DNA of 64,000 nucleotides from Acinetobacter ursingii DSM 16037 = CIP 107286 (GCF_000368825.1 NZ_KB849717.1:664782-728781), one strand, 5' to 3'. Shown: positions 28,562 through 37,897, counted from the stretch's first letter. Notes: generated by a model from the sequence alone, not told the origin. Program-made: numbers and translations.

Positions 28562-29326
28562 ATGGGGAATTTTGCAGACTTCTTGAACGCGTCTATTGAT
28601 CAACAAAATGAATCGATACAGTCTTATGAGTTCAACGGTCGTAAAGTTTGGTTAAAGAAAGCATCTGAGCGTCATGCACTTTGGTTATACACTCCTTTGA
28701 GATGGTTTGCCCGCTTGCTTCAACTAGATGCACTGATTCCGGTTCCTAATCGTGGTGGCAAAGAAGCCATCCAATGTGAATATCAACGCCTTACTGCTCT
28801 GAAAAAGTTAGGTATCAAAACGCCACAGGTTTTGGCTGTTTCACATGAAGGTATTTTAATTGAGGATGCAGGCTCCAGTGAGCACGAAGTCGTACAACTA
28901 GATCATGCCTTAGCCAGAGCCATCAGCTCTGAACAACGCATCCAACTCTATACCGATGCAATTTTGGCAATTCAATCCATACATGCAAAAGGCAGCTATT
29001 TGAGTGAAGCATTTGTCCGTAATATTTTAGTCGATGAGGATCATCAGTTTACCTTTATAGATTTTGAGACAGATCCGGGAGAACTTTTAAGTTTAAATCA
29101 ATGTCAGGTACGTGATTGGTTATGCTTTATTTTTTCATCGTCATATCGACTTGAACTCACGGAACTTGATCAAGCAAGTGCTATTTTTTATCATGCTTTA
29201 AATAACAATAAAAAGGTCTATCGTGACATTTGCAATGTTGGTCATAAATTGCAGTGGATCTTGAGTTTTAAACCTGAAAAATTAGGCAACGACGGCAAAC
29301 GTATCCAAAAAGTATGTTGTTTTTAA
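28562..29326 (+). CDS. Kinase-like protein (BUD32/lipopolysaccharide-kinase fold)
   Basis: A 254-residue cytoplasmic protein starting at ATG 28562. After an N-terminal region with an amphipathic Trp/Leu-rich stretch (LWLYTPLRWFARLLQL), it shows the small-kinase pattern: IQCEYQRLTALKKLGIKTP (helix C and hinge), ILIEDAG (hinge), HAKGSYLSEAFVRNILVDED (catalytic loop), and FIDFETDPGE (the DFE/DFG-like metal motif). The catalytic HxD is replaced by a serine-rich turn, so activity is uncertain. It may phosphorylate a lipid or glycolipid near the membrane. It stands alone after amt. Confidence 0.6.
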   Translation: MGNFADFLNASIDQQNESIQSYEFNGRKVWLKKASERHALWLYTPLRWFARLLQLDALIPVPNRGGKEAIQCEYQRLTALKKLGIKTPQVLAVSHEGILIEDAGSSEHEVVQLDHALARAISSEQRIQLYTDAILAIQSIHAKGSYLSEAFVRNILVDEDHQFTFIDFETDPGELLSLNQCQVRDWLCFIFSSSYRLELTELDQASAIFYHALNNNKKVYRDICNVGHKLQWILSFKPEKLGNDGKRIQKVCCF

Positions 29327-29470
29327 AGAAACTAGAACGCCAAGACCCATTACCGATGATTTAAAACACAGTTGATCCATTTGCTTTGGCTCTGATCAAT
29401 GCTTTAGTCTCTTGGCATTTTTAAAATCTTTTTAATATTTGGACTTTTAATAGGCTAGCTCTTAAATATC

Positions 29471-30796
29471 TTAACTTTTTAAGATCTTGGGTAAGCAGAC
29501 TAAAACACTGAGTCCACCCAATTCTGTACTTTGGGAAAGAATCAGTTGACCACCTAAGCGCTGTGTTGCTTTATCCACAATGGATAACCCCAAACCACTG
29601 CCCACTTCCAGATGATGATGTACTCGATAAAAACGTTTTAACACCTGATCATAATATTGAGGATCAATCCCCGCACCACTGTCTTCAATTTGCACACAGG
29701 CACAGCTATTCTCATCTTCATAGACGGAAATATTAATCACTCCTGCCACGGGAGTGTACTTAATCGCATTATCAATCAGGTTAAAAATAATCGAATGTAC
29801 TGTGGGTTCAATACTCACCATTTCAATGTCTTCATTGCGCTCAAAACCCAGATCAATTTCCTTTTCCATTGCTAAATTCATCAATTGCTCAACGCAATTT
29901 AAGGCAACATTATTAAGCTGAAAAGTACTGAATCGCTCCAGGCTACTCATTGAGGCATCCTGTTTAGCCAGAGCCAACAGTTGACTGACCAAATGCTGAA
30001 TTCGCGCGAGTCCTTTACTCAGATTTTGAAAGGCAGCATGATCAGGAAACTGACTGAGTAGAATCTTGGTTTGCAAATTTAAAGCAGTAATGGGTGTCCG
30101 TAACTCGTGGGCGGCATCAGCGACAAATTGTTTCTGCTCTTGTTGAGCCGTCGAAATTCGTTCAAACAACCGATTCATTTCATGAATGGTTGGAGAAAGC
30201 TCTTCTGGATAATCTTTTTCATGAATAGGCGCTAGATCATTAGAATCACGCTGTATCAATTCAGATTTGAAGTCATCCAAGGGTTTTAAACTACGTCGAA
30301 TAATACCTGCCAAACCAATTAAGGCAAAAGGCAAAATAATGACATAAGGGAGGAACATACTACCCGCGAGTTCCAACGCCATCACTTGTCTGACTTTTTC
30401 TTGCTGACTGATCTGGATTTGAAAATCTTTGGTCGGCATCACATAAGTACGCCAGATGCCATGGTCGGTTTGCTGGGTATAAAATCCAGCATACTTCACC
30501 GGAGGAACCAATAAACGGTCTGCATGACTTAAATGACTTTGATCTTTATAAGCCCAAATATCAACAAATAAATCTTCCTCACGATAAACACGATCTTTTT
30601 CAAAATGACTGACAACTGCTCCATAAGGTTGAGTCGCAGCACGTTTGGCCAAATATTGCATTTGTGCATCGAGAATTTGATTACTTTCCTGCAATGCAAT
30701 TTTATAAGCTGAAAATATCAGAACACAGCCGAGCAATATACTAAAAATAGACGTGTACCAGATTAAGCGTCGCTTTAAAGAATAATGCAGGGCCAT
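29471..30796 (-). CDS. pmrB: PmrB-like sensor histidine kinase
   Basis: A 441-residue two-component sensor. Membrane helices at about 12-30 and 143-165 flank a periplasmic domain. The H-box is FVADAAHELRTPITALN (autophosphorylated His), the N-box NLIDNAIKYTP, the G1 box EDSGAGI and the G2 box GSGLGLSIV. The sequence strongly resembles A. baumannii PmrB as I recall it (MHYSLKKRLIW start, EEDLFVDIWAYKDQ). PmrB responds to Fe3+, low pH and cationic peptides and controls lipid A modification. It follows pmrA by 15 bases. Confidence 0.9.
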   Translation of the reverse strand: MALHYSLKRRLIWYTSIFSILLGCVLIFSAYKIALQESNQILDAQMQYLAKRAATQPYGAVVSHFEKDRVYREEDLFVDIWAYKDQSHLSHADRLLVPPVKYAGFYTQQTDHGIWRTYVMPTKDFQIQISQQEKVRQVMALELAGSMFLPYVIILPFALIGLAGIIRRSLKPLDDFKSELIQRDSNDLAPIHEKDYPEELSPTIHEMNRLFERISTAQQEQKQFVADAAHELRTPITALNLQTKILLSQFPDHAAFQNLSKGLARIQHLVSQLLALAKQDASMSSLERFSTFQLNNVALNCVEQLMNLAMEKEIDLGFERNEDIEMVSIEPTVHSIIFNLIDNAIKYTPVAGVINISVYEDENSCACVQIEDSGAGIDPQYYDQVLKRFYRVHHHLEVGSGLGLSIVDKATQRLGGQLILSQSTELGGLSVLVCLPKILKS

Positions 30797-30811
30797 AATG
30801 GATAAAATTCC

Positions 30812-31486
30812 TTAACTGTGACCCAGACGATAACCTAAACCACGAATAGTACGGATGAAATCTTTACCCAGTTTAGAACGTAAATGATGCACATAGACTT
30901 CAATGGTATTACTGGTGACTTCGCTATCAAAGTCATACAGTTTATCTTCGAGATTTGCTTTGGAGAAAATCTTGTTTGGATGCGTCATCAGTGGAATTAA
31001 AATTGCCCATTCACGATTAGAAAGTTCAACTTCCTGACCTTTGACTGTTGCAACATGCTTTTCGATATTTAAAGTCACATCACCACTTTTAAGAATTTGA
31101 TCCTGACTTGTGGCCTGAGCTTCTTTTCCACTTCGACGTAATAAGGCATGAATACGGGCCAACAGCTCATCAAACTCATAAGGCTTAATCAAATAATCAT
31201 CAGCCCCTTGATTTAAACCATCAACACGATTTTCCAGTTGATCCCGCGCTGAAATAATAAGTACAGGAACAGCCGTTTTTTGACGAATCTGTTTAAGCAC
31301 TTGCATACCATCCATCATCGGCAAACCGAGATCAAGCAATACCAGATCAAAACTTTGTTTTGAAAGTTGCGATAAACCATCAATTCCGTTATTTACCCAT
31401 TCCACATCAAATTGATGATACTTAAGCAAAGTGAGCGTAGACTCTGCAATCATGAAGTCATCTTCAATAATCAGGATTTTAGGCAT
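30812..31486 (-). CDS. pmrA: PmrA-like response regulator (OmpR family)
   Basis: A 224-residue regulator. The receiver has acidic IEDD at 8-10, phosphoacceptor D52 (LLLDLGLPMMDG) and KPYEF around residue 102. The C-terminal OmpR/PhoB winged helix contains NREWAILIPLMTHPNKI and TIEVYVHHLRSKLGKDFIR. The sequence matches A. baumannii PmrA. Phosphorylated PmrA binds direct repeats of the HTTAAD type. In A. baumannii pmrC, encoding the phosphoethanolamine transferase, lies immediately upstream in a pmrCAB operon; here it is absent. Confidence 0.92.
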   Translation of the reverse strand: MPKILIIEDDFMIAESTLTLLKYHQFDVEWVNNGIDGLSQLSKQSFDLVLLDLGLPMMDGMQVLKQIRQKTAVPVLIISARDQLENRVDGLNQGADDYLIKPYEFDELLARIHALLRRSGKEAQATSQDQILKSGDVTLNIEKHVATVKGQEVELSNREWAILIPLMTHPNKIFSKANLEDKLYDFDSEVTSNTIEVYVHHLRSKLGKDFIRTIRGLGYRLGHS

Positions 31487-32179
31487 GGTATTGGCTCACA
31501 GCTAATCAGTTTATTATCAGGATTTATATCAGTATGTCATCTGGCTCAGATCTTCATAAGATGTGAAATATCTGAAGTACAATGACGGTGTATCTGAACA
31601 TTAAAATGTTTATTTTCATCTGTATTTAAACAGGTTATGTTTAAAATGACTAGACCAATATAAATCCTGCACACAATTTTATATTGAATAAATAACGTCA
31701 ATCATTTTCGGCTTGATGAAATTTTATTTTGACCTAATTGAATGATTTGAATAAATCATCTTGATTTGTCAAATCTACTAAAGTCTCATATAAGCTTAAA
31801 AAATGGAATTGGGCATCAACATCATATTCAGATTACATTCACTAATCTAAGAATTTAAGCTTAAAACTCTCTTAAATACATAAAGGCAAGCGTAATACTC
31901 TACTTTAATTAGCCTATTGATTTATTGGAATTTAAGCGACAGCCTAGTTTCTCTGGCTGCTGTTCATCTTTGTTCAGCCACTTTTCAGGATGAAATCACT
32001 TGAGTAACGGTGCATTCTATAAGCTTTGCAAAAGGTGCAACTACCATCTGTTATAGTGAATTTATCTGTAAAGGCTCATCCATCAGTTTTAAAGTGGATT
32101 TTGTAGTGACATATCGCCAAGTCATTTTTGAGTTGGTCGATATTGGATGAATTGATTTTATTTAATACTTATAAGCTAG
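31487..32179. other. Gene-free stretch upstream of pmrA
   Basis: About 690 AT-rich bases without a convincing reading frame on either strand (longest ATG frame about 15 codons). pmrC is absent here, and the only PmrA-related feature is the direct repeat at 31860-31876. A promoter for pmrAB must lie near 31490-31560, but I cannot assign it. No RNA gene or mobile-element ends are apparent. Confidence 0.6.
31860..31876. promoter_or_regulatory. PmrA-box-like direct repeat CTTAAA-N5-CTTAAA
   Basis: CTTAAA at 31860-31865 and 31871-31876 are separated by exactly five bases. This fits the HTTAAD-N5-HTTAAD pattern proposed for PmrA-family sites, in both orientations. It lies about 375 bases upstream of pmrA and has no gene immediately downstream on the plus strand. 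It could be the retained operator of a lost pmrC or an upstream site for pmrAB itself. It occurs in AT-rich DNA, so chance is not excluded. Confidence 0.4.
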
Positions 32180-33415
32180 TTAAAGCATTTTTCTCCAGCG
32201 ATAGATAGGAACCAAGCAAACGATCGCAATCAATACAATTAGTGCCAAATACAGGGCATAACCCAACCAATCCCCCATAATTCCACTTAAGATATATAAA
32301 CCACCGCTTACTGTTGCCATAATGGCAACCTGAAAAGTGAAATCTGTTCCTGCAAACGCTTTTCGACTATATTGCATCACCAAAGTCAGCATAACCACCA
32401 AAAGCATCGCTGATACCGCATCTTCCAGTGCATTAATCAAATACACAATAAGATTAGGAATCTGGACATTCCGCTCAAAAGCGAAGGCTAAACCTGCATA
32501 TGCGAAGAGCGTTAAAATTTTGCAATAAGAAAACACCAACAGCAAGGTTGATCGTGTATATCGCTTAAGTAAATAACCTGCGATAACTGCTCCACACAAT
32601 GCCGCAAATGCACCGAACATGGTGATATAGACACCAATCTGAGTAAAGTTCAGTCCTATATCGACCATAAGGGGTTTTAATAAAGGACCACTCAAACCAT
32701 CCGCAATTTTAAAACTGATCAGTACCCACAACCAGCAACGTAACTCAGGCGACTGCGTAAAATGCTTAATATAGTCTTTCAATGCAAATTGCGTTGGGGT
32801 TGGTTGCGATGCATGATTTATTCGGGTTTGTTCATTGTTATAAGACCAGACAGGAATGGTATTGACGAGTACCAGCAAAGCCAGACCGAGAAAAGTCATT
32901 TGCCAACTAAACCAATCCAGAGCCCAAAGCAAAACGCCTCCACCCACAATAAACCCAAGACGTGAACCAATCACCTGAAAGGTATTGCCCCAATGTTGTT
33001 GATCTGTTTTCAGCAGATTCACTGCCAATGCATCAGTGGCAATATCCTGTGTCGCTCCAGTTAAATTCAAGCAAAGCAGCAGTACAAAAAATAAAAATAG
33101 GGAATCTGTTTGGCTGAGTGACTCAATCGGATAAAAAGATAACGTCACTAAAATAAGCACACTAAAAATCTGAGTCGGTAAAATCCAGCTTCGATAATGT
33201 CCTATTTTAGCGCTACCAAACCGATCGACTAAGGGTGCCCAAAGAATCTTGATTGACCACGGCAACATCAGTAAACCAAACCCACCAATATGTGCCAAAG
33301 AAACTCCCTGCGATCTTAAAATCACAGGCAAAGCATGGGTCATGAAACCAACAGGTAATCCCTGCGCCCAATACAATGAAAATAATAAGACATATAAGCG
33401 CACAGGATTGAGCAT
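32180..33415 (-). CDS. MFS transporter, AmpG/RhtX-FptX type
   Basis: A 411-residue major-facilitator protein with about twelve membrane helices. The start, YWAQGLPVGFMTHALPVILR and IKILWAPLVDRFG, fits the small AmpG-related branch, which includes both muropeptide permeases and RhtX/FptX siderophore importers. TGATQDIATDALAV is the conserved TM4-5 segment. No siderophore or peptidoglycan-recycling genes are adjacent, so the substrate is undetermined. The ATG is preceded by AAGG. It is divergent from the acyltransferase gene. Confidence 0.8.
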   Translation of the reverse strand: MLNPVRLYVLLFSLYWAQGLPVGFMTHALPVILRSQGVSLAHIGGFGLLMLPWSIKILWAPLVDRFGSAKIGHYRSWILPTQIFSVLILVTLSFYPIESLSQTDSLFLFFVLLLCLNLTGATQDIATDALAVNLLKTDQQHWGNTFQVIGSRLGFIVGGGVLLWALDWFSWQMTFLGLALLVLVNTIPVWSYNNEQTRINHASQPTPTQFALKDYIKHFTQSPELRCWLWVLISFKIADGLSGPLLKPLMVDIGLNFTQIGVYITMFGAFAALCGAVIAGYLLKRYTRSTLLLVFSYCKILTLFAYAGLAFAFERNVQIPNLIVYLINALEDAVSAMLLVVMLTLVMQYSRKAFAGTDFTFQVAIMATVSGGLYILSGIMGDWLGYALYLALIVLIAIVCLVPIYRWRKML

Positions 33416-33463
33416 CCTTTTCCCTTTGCAAAAAAGTTGAGCAGTAAAGTCTACATTTTGCCA

Positions 33464-34147
33464 ATGTCAGTTCAATTTCAAAAGCCTATGATCATAAAAA
33501 AGGATTTTTATAGTGATAAATATATGCCACATTTTCCAGAATTACCTGATCAAGTCCCGCATCGGGGTACACCTTTGAGCCGAGCATTATTTAAAACCCT
33601 TTTTTTAGCGCAAGGCTGGAGCATTGAAGGTGAATTTCCAAATTTAAGTAAGGCTGTTGCGATTATTGCGCCACATACCTCAAATATTGATGCATGGTAT
33701 GGTTTTCTGGCGATTGGTGGACTAGGCATTAAGATTACTGTCTTGGGTAAAGATAGCCTCTTTAAACCGCCTTTTCAGCCTTTTTTAAAATGGGCTGGCT
33801 TGATTCCTGTGAAACGTGATCGCATCAATGGATTAACTGCACAAGTGGTGGAGTTTATTCAACAGCAAGATCAAATTTGGGTCGGTATGGCGCCTGAAGG
33901 CACTCGAAAAAAAGCAGAAAAAATTAAAAGTGGTTTTTATCAAATCGCTTTAAAAGCACAAATCCCAATTGTCATTTTTGCATTTGATTTCGACCATAAA
34001 ATTATTCATAGCTTGGGCGTGTTTGATCCAACAGGTCACTATGAACAAGATTTGGATCAGATGATGCAGCGATTTGCAGGAAAATTCTCACCACATACCC
34101 CAGACTGGCTCTCATTACCTTTACAAAATCTAGTCAAAAAACGCTAG
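33464..34147 (+). CDS. Lysophospholipid acyltransferase-like protein (PlsC fold)
   Basis: A PlsC-type acyltransferase. The HxxxxD motif is IIAPHTSNIDAWYG and the second conserved block is VGMAPEGTRKKAEKIKSGF, with the acyl-acceptor glycine and arginine. FLKWAGLIPVKRD fits the middle block. The start is uncertain: 33464 gives 227 residues, while ATG at 33488 or 33524 would also leave a complete domain. Such proteins acylate lysophospholipids or ornithine-lipid precursors on the inner leaflet. The exact acceptor is unknown. Confidence 0.8.
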   Translation: MSVQFQKPMIIKKDFYSDKYMPHFPELPDQVPHRGTPLSRALFKTLFLAQGWSIEGEFPNLSKAVAIIAPHTSNIDAWYGFLAIGGLGIKITVLGKDSLFKPPFQPFLKWAGLIPVKRDRINGLTAQVVEFIQQQDQIWVGMAPEGTRKKAEKIKSGFYQIALKAQIPIVIFAFDFDHKIIHSLGVFDPTGHYEQDLDQMMQRFAGKFSPHTPDWLSLPLQNLVKKR

Positions 34148-34215
34148 TATTCAGGTCTCAAATCTGTTGAGATGTGCGCATCTTTTTGACCATTTTTTTG
34201 CTATTTTAACTGAAA

Positions 34216-35133
34216 ATGAAAGTTGCACATTTTGCCTTGATTGGCACCCTGAGCCTTGCGCTATTTGGCTGTGATAAAACCGTTAAAACTTCGACTCAAA
34301 CCACTCCTCTCAAAGCCCGCGAACCTGTGATTGCATTGGCTCTTGGCGGTGGCGGTGCGAAAGGATTTGCGCATATTGGGGTGATTAAAGTTTTAGAATC
34401 TCATGGGATCAAGCCTAAAATCGTGACAGGAACCAGTGCTGGAAGTTTTGTTGGCAGTATTTATGCGAGTGGTCAAACGCCTTACCAAATGCAGAGTCTT
34501 GCGCTGAAGTTACAGGAATCTGATCTGCGCGATCTTACCCTCAATCGTCAGGGCATTATTTTAGGTCAAAAATTACAAGATTATGTGAATACCCAAGTCG
34601 GAAATAAACCGATTGAAAAGTTTCCGATTCGTTTTGCCGCTGTTGCTACTCGTCTGGACAATGGTCAAAAAGCCGATTTTATTAAAGGTAATGCAGGTCA
34701 GGCCGTTCGCGCATCGTGTAGTATTCCCAATGTCTTTGTACCTGCAACGATTGGGAATGTAAAATATGTCGATGGTGGTCTAGTCAGCCCAATTCCAGTT
34801 AAAACGGCCAAAGATATGGGTGCAGATATTGTCATTGCTGTCGATATTTCTGCACGTCCAACAGGTGCGGGCGCTGGCAATATGCTGGGGCTTTTGGATC
34901 AGACCATTAATATTATGGGTCAGCAAAGTATTAGCACTGAGCTCAATCAGGCCAATGTCGTCATTCAGCCTAAAGTTGGCAATTTAGGCGTACTGGATTT
35001 GAAATCGAGCAATCAGGCCATTTTGGAAGGTGAAAAAGCGGCACAGCTCAAAATTAAACAGATTCAAGGCGTCATTAATGCCTTTAAACAATCTCCTGCC
35101 GCACTCAAACCTGCACCACGTCCAAAATTTTAA
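34216..35133 (+). CDS. Patatin-like phospholipase lipoprotein (RssA-like)
   Basis: A 305-residue protein with a lipoprotein signal (lipobox LFGC near residue 19), so it is probably anchored in the periplasm. The catalytic dyad region is complete: the oxyanion GGGGAKGFAHIG, nucleophile serine in GTSAGSFVGS, and DGGLVSP supplying the aspartate. Patatin enzymes hydrolyse phospholipid acyl esters. The lipoprotein form is less usual than the cytoplasmic RssA form. It lies 68 bases after the acyltransferase on the same strand, a hydrolase and an acyltransferase of lipids side by side. Confidence 0.88.
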   Translation: MKVAHFALIGTLSLALFGCDKTVKTSTQTTPLKAREPVIALALGGGGAKGFAHIGVIKVLESHGIKPKIVTGTSAGSFVGSIYASGQTPYQMQSLALKLQESDLRDLTLNRQGIILGQKLQDYVNTQVGNKPIEKFPIRFAAVATRLDNGQKADFIKGNAGQAVRASCSIPNVFVPATIGNVKYVDGGLVSPIPVKTAKDMGADIVIAVDISARPTGAGAGNMLGLLDQTINIMGQQSISTELNQANVVIQPKVGNLGVLDLKSSNQAILEGEKAAQLKIKQIQGVINAFKQSPAALKPAPRPKF

Positions 35134-35145
35134 AGCTTGTTCATC

Positions 35146-35207
35146 TTAGACTTCTTTCATCAATCCCTTTGATTTCTCGCTAAGAGAGAAAAATAAAGAA
35201 AGTCTAA
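35146..35207. repeat. Dispersed hairpin repeat, copy 1 (TTAGACTTCTTTCAT family)
   Basis: TTAGACTTCTTTCAT at 35146-35160 recurs inverted as AAAGAAAGTCTAA at 35195-35207 with one insertion. The centre contains a smaller hairpin around TTTCTCGCTAAGAGAGAAA. Related elements lie at 38981 and 42222. It may also terminate the patatin gene. Confidence 0.6.
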
Positions 35208-35385
35208 AGAGTGATAAAAAAAAGCCATTCTCAAGGGTATTTGACTCTGATTTAAATACCCTACACCCCATCAACTAGAAAGCATTTTTTTGATTTTTAT
35301 ATTCATTTCGCTATTTTAATATTCATCCTTGCCCAGTTCTGTTACATTGATAACTGATGATTTTTTCATCTTTCACATAAGTAAT

Positions 35386-35865
35386 ATGAGCAACGCTATG
35401 GAATTAGTTTTAGAACCCTGGCATTGGTTTGTTTTAGGTATCATTCTCATGCTTTCTGAGTTGATTTTACCTGCCTTTGCCGCCCTTTGGTTTGGTATTG
35501 CCGCCATTATGGTGGGTGTTTTATTGTGGCTTTTCCCCATCATGAGTTTAAACATACAAATTGTGATGTGGATCATTTTGTCTATTCTTTGCACGATTCT
35601 ATGGTTTAAATTTATTAAGCCACTTTCAATTGATAAAACCAAAGCGGGATTATCCCGCGAAGCCACCATTGGTCAAATTGGCATGGTAATTCAGGTCGGT
35701 TTAACTCATGATCAGGTCGTGGTGCGTTTTGCCTTGCCCGTATTGGGTGCTGATGAATGGAATTGCCGTAGCCTCTCACCTGTAGAGGTGGGTGATCGTG
35801 TACGTGTAGTCGATATTATGGGCAATGATCTGGTTGTTCAATTACATAAATCTCAAGAAACATAA
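35386..35865 (+). CDS. NfeD-family membrane protein
   Basis: A 159-residue protein starting at ATG 35386 (MSNAMELVLEPWHWFVLG), with a second in-frame ATG at 35398. Two or three membrane helices (about 12-80) precede a small C-terminal OB-fold beta-barrel (about 95-150, with VGDRVRVVDIMGNDLVV). NfeD proteins work with SPFH/stomatin partners in membrane microdomains. The SPFH gene follows 11 bases later, the classic pairing. The frame continues upstream, but the N-terminal extension lacks family similarity. Confidence 0.87.
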   Translation: MSNAMELVLEPWHWFVLGIILMLSELILPAFAALWFGIAAIMVGVLLWLFPIMSLNIQIVMWIILSILCTILWFKFIKPLSIDKTKAGLSREATIGQIGMVIQVGLTHDQVVVRFALPVLGADEWNCRSLSPVEVGDRVRVVDIMGNDLVVQLHKSQET

Positions 35866-35876
35866 GAGGATTTTTT

Positions 35877-36734
35877 ATGCCAGTCGGTACGATTATTGGT
35901 TTAGCCTTTCTCATTTTTGTGGGAGTGACCATTTTTAAAGGGGTGCGTATTGTTCCTCAGGGCTATAAATGGATTGTTCAGCGTCTAGGAAAATATCATG
36001 CAACACTCAGTCCTGGACTAAATTTTGTGATTCCCTATGTCGATGAAGTCGCTTATAAAGTCACGACCAAAGACATTGTCTTAGATATTCCTTCGCAGGA
36101 AGTCATTACTCGCGATAACGCGGTTTTGGTCATGAATGCCGTGGCTTATATTAATTTAACCACGCCTGAAAAGGCGGTGTATGGTATTGAGAACTATACA
36201 TGGGCAATTCAAAATCTGGTTCAAACCTCGCTACGTTCTATCGTCGGCGAAATGGATCTGGATGATGCATTATCCTCGCGTGATCATATTAAAGCTAAGC
36301 TTAAAGCTGCCATTTCAGATGATATTTCAGACTGGGGCATTACCTTAAAAACCGTCGAAATTCAGGATATTCAACCGTCAACAACAATGCAGGCGGCGAT
36401 GGAAGCGCAAGCCGCAGCAGAACGTCAACGTCGTGCAACCGTCACTCGTGCAGATGGTGAAAAACAAGCGGCGATTTTAGAAGCCGATGGTCGTCTGGAA
36501 GCTTCGCGTCGTGATGCTGAAGCTCAGGTGGTCTTGGCTGAGGCTTCGCAAAAAGCCATTGAAATGGTGACTTCGGCAGTCGGTGAACAGGAAATTCCTG
36601 TGGCTTATTTGTTGGGGGAACAATATATCAAGGCCATGCAGGATTTGGCGAAATCCAATAATGCCAAAACCGTGGTACTCCCTGCCGATATTCTCAATAC
36701 TATTCGTGGTGTGATGGGACGAAATCCGTCATAA
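35877..36734 (+). CDS. SPFH/band-7 protein (QmcA-like)
   Basis: A 285-residue stomatin/prohibitin family protein. One N-terminal membrane helix (about 3-22) precedes the SPFH domain (RIVPQGYKWIVQRLGKYHAT onward) and a C-terminal Ala/Glu/Arg-rich coiled coil (about 175-235) that drives oligomerisation. Homologues form rings or cages around membrane proteases such as FtsH. AGAGGA precedes the ATG, and it is the second gene of the NfeD-SPFH operon. Confidence 0.9.
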   Translation: MPVGTIIGLAFLIFVGVTIFKGVRIVPQGYKWIVQRLGKYHATLSPGLNFVIPYVDEVAYKVTTKDIVLDIPSQEVITRDNAVLVMNAVAYINLTTPEKAVYGIENYTWAIQNLVQTSLRSIVGEMDLDDALSSRDHIKAKLKAAISDDISDWGITLKTVEIQDIQPSTTMQAAMEAQAAAERQRRATVTRADGEKQAAILEADGRLEASRRDAEAQVVLAEASQKAIEMVTSAVGEQEIPVAYLLGEQYIKAMQDLAKSNNAKTVVLPADILNTIRGVMGRNPS

Positions 36735-36754
36735 TCCCCAAATAATACCTCAAC

Positions 36755-36786
36755 ACGTGCAATTTTTTTGAAAAAGAATTGCACGT
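36755..36786. terminator. Bidirectional terminator between the SPFH gene and ispA
   Basis: ACGTGCAATT (36755-36764) and AATTGCACGT (36777-36786) form the base of the stem, and T-rich and A-rich segments inside can extend it. It lies between two convergent genes. Confidence 0.65.
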
Positions 36787-36800
36787 TAAAATCCTGAAAA

Positions 36801-37709
36801 TTAGTTTTTTCTCGATAATACAAACTGTGCAATTTCCAGCAAATCTTTGGCAGATTCACCAAAATAATCCAAAGCTGCAAGCGCTTGTTGCTGTAAAGAT
36901 TGGGCATATTGTTGTGCTTGTTCTAAACCCATCAATGCTGGATAAGTTGACTTTTCTACCTGTTCATCTTTACCTGCGGTTTTACCTAATGTTTCGGTAG
37001 TGGAAATAATATCTAGTACATCATCATGCACCTGAAAAGCCAGCCCAATGTTTTGCCCAAATTGACGCAATTGAGGAATGGCTTGATCTGTGCCTGAAAA
37101 TGCGGTGACGGCACCCATCATAATCGCAGCCTGAATCAATGCCCCAGTTTTATTGCGATGGATGGTCTCAAGTTGATCTTGATCGATTGCTTTGCCTTCT
37201 GCCTGTAAGTCCATGACTTGACCACTGACCATTTTAGAACTAGCAGTTGCCAAGATTTGAACTTGTTTTAGTACAACTGTACTATCAACACTTGCCTGTT
37301 GGTCAAATAAGCGACTGGTCAAAACTTCAAATGCCATCGACTGTAAAATATCTCCCGCGAGTAAGGCGGTGTCTTCACCAAAGGCCACATGACAAGTCGG
37401 CTGCCCACGGCGTAATAAATCATTGTCCATACATGGCAGATCATCATGAACCAATGAGTAACAATGAATAAATTCCACCGCAACCGCAGCACGACGTGCC
37501 GCAGCAAAATTTGAATGTTCACTGAGTGATGCTGCTGCATAACACAATGCTGGACGCACACGTTTTCCACCTAACATTACAGCGTGATAAACGGCTGACT
37601 TCAAAGGTTCAGCCAAAGAAAAAGCATCTAAGGCCAATTTTAAATCTTGCTGAATACGCTCTTGTGCCGCAAATAATGCATTGGCATTTACTGGTGAAAT
37701 CGATGTCAC
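36801..37709 (-). CDS. ispA: Farnesyl diphosphate synthase
   Basis: A 302-residue short-chain prenyl synthase. The preferred start is GTG (complement of 37707-37709), with AGAGG five bases upstream; the frame extends a further 23 codons without family similarity. The first aspartate-rich motif is SLVHDDLPCMDNDDLRRG and the second is QVHDDVLDIIS. CHVAFGEDTALLAGD is the conserved middle block. It condenses IPP with DMAPP and GPP to farnesyl diphosphate, the precursor for quinones and undecaprenyl phosphate. Confidence 0.92.
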   Translation of the reverse strand: MTSISPVNANALFAAQERIQQDLKLALDAFSLAEPLKSAVYHAVMLGGKRVRPALCYAAASLSEHSNFAAARRAAVAVEFIHCYSLVHDDLPCMDNDLLRRGQPTCHVAFGEDTALLAGDILQSMAFEVLTSRLFDQQASVDSTVVLKQVQILATASSKMVSGQVMDLQAEGKAIDQDQLETIHRNKTGALIQAAIMMGAVTAFSGTDQAIPQLRQFGQNIGLAFQVHDDVLDIISTTETLGKTAGKDEQVEKSTYPALMGLEQAQQYAQSLQQQALAALDYFGESAKDLLEIAQFVLSRKN

Positions 37710-37897
37710 GACAGCCTCTGATGAAACAAAAAATAAGAGATCTTTACACGCCCAAGCGCGATCTGATGAGTTGCCCACAAAGATAACATATTCATATCAG
37801 GCTTAAACTTTTTTCATCAACTAAAATGTGACAGATGTATCTGTTTTACATAAAATTTAAACTTGATAAAACCTTAATCAAAATTTTATGCAATGGA

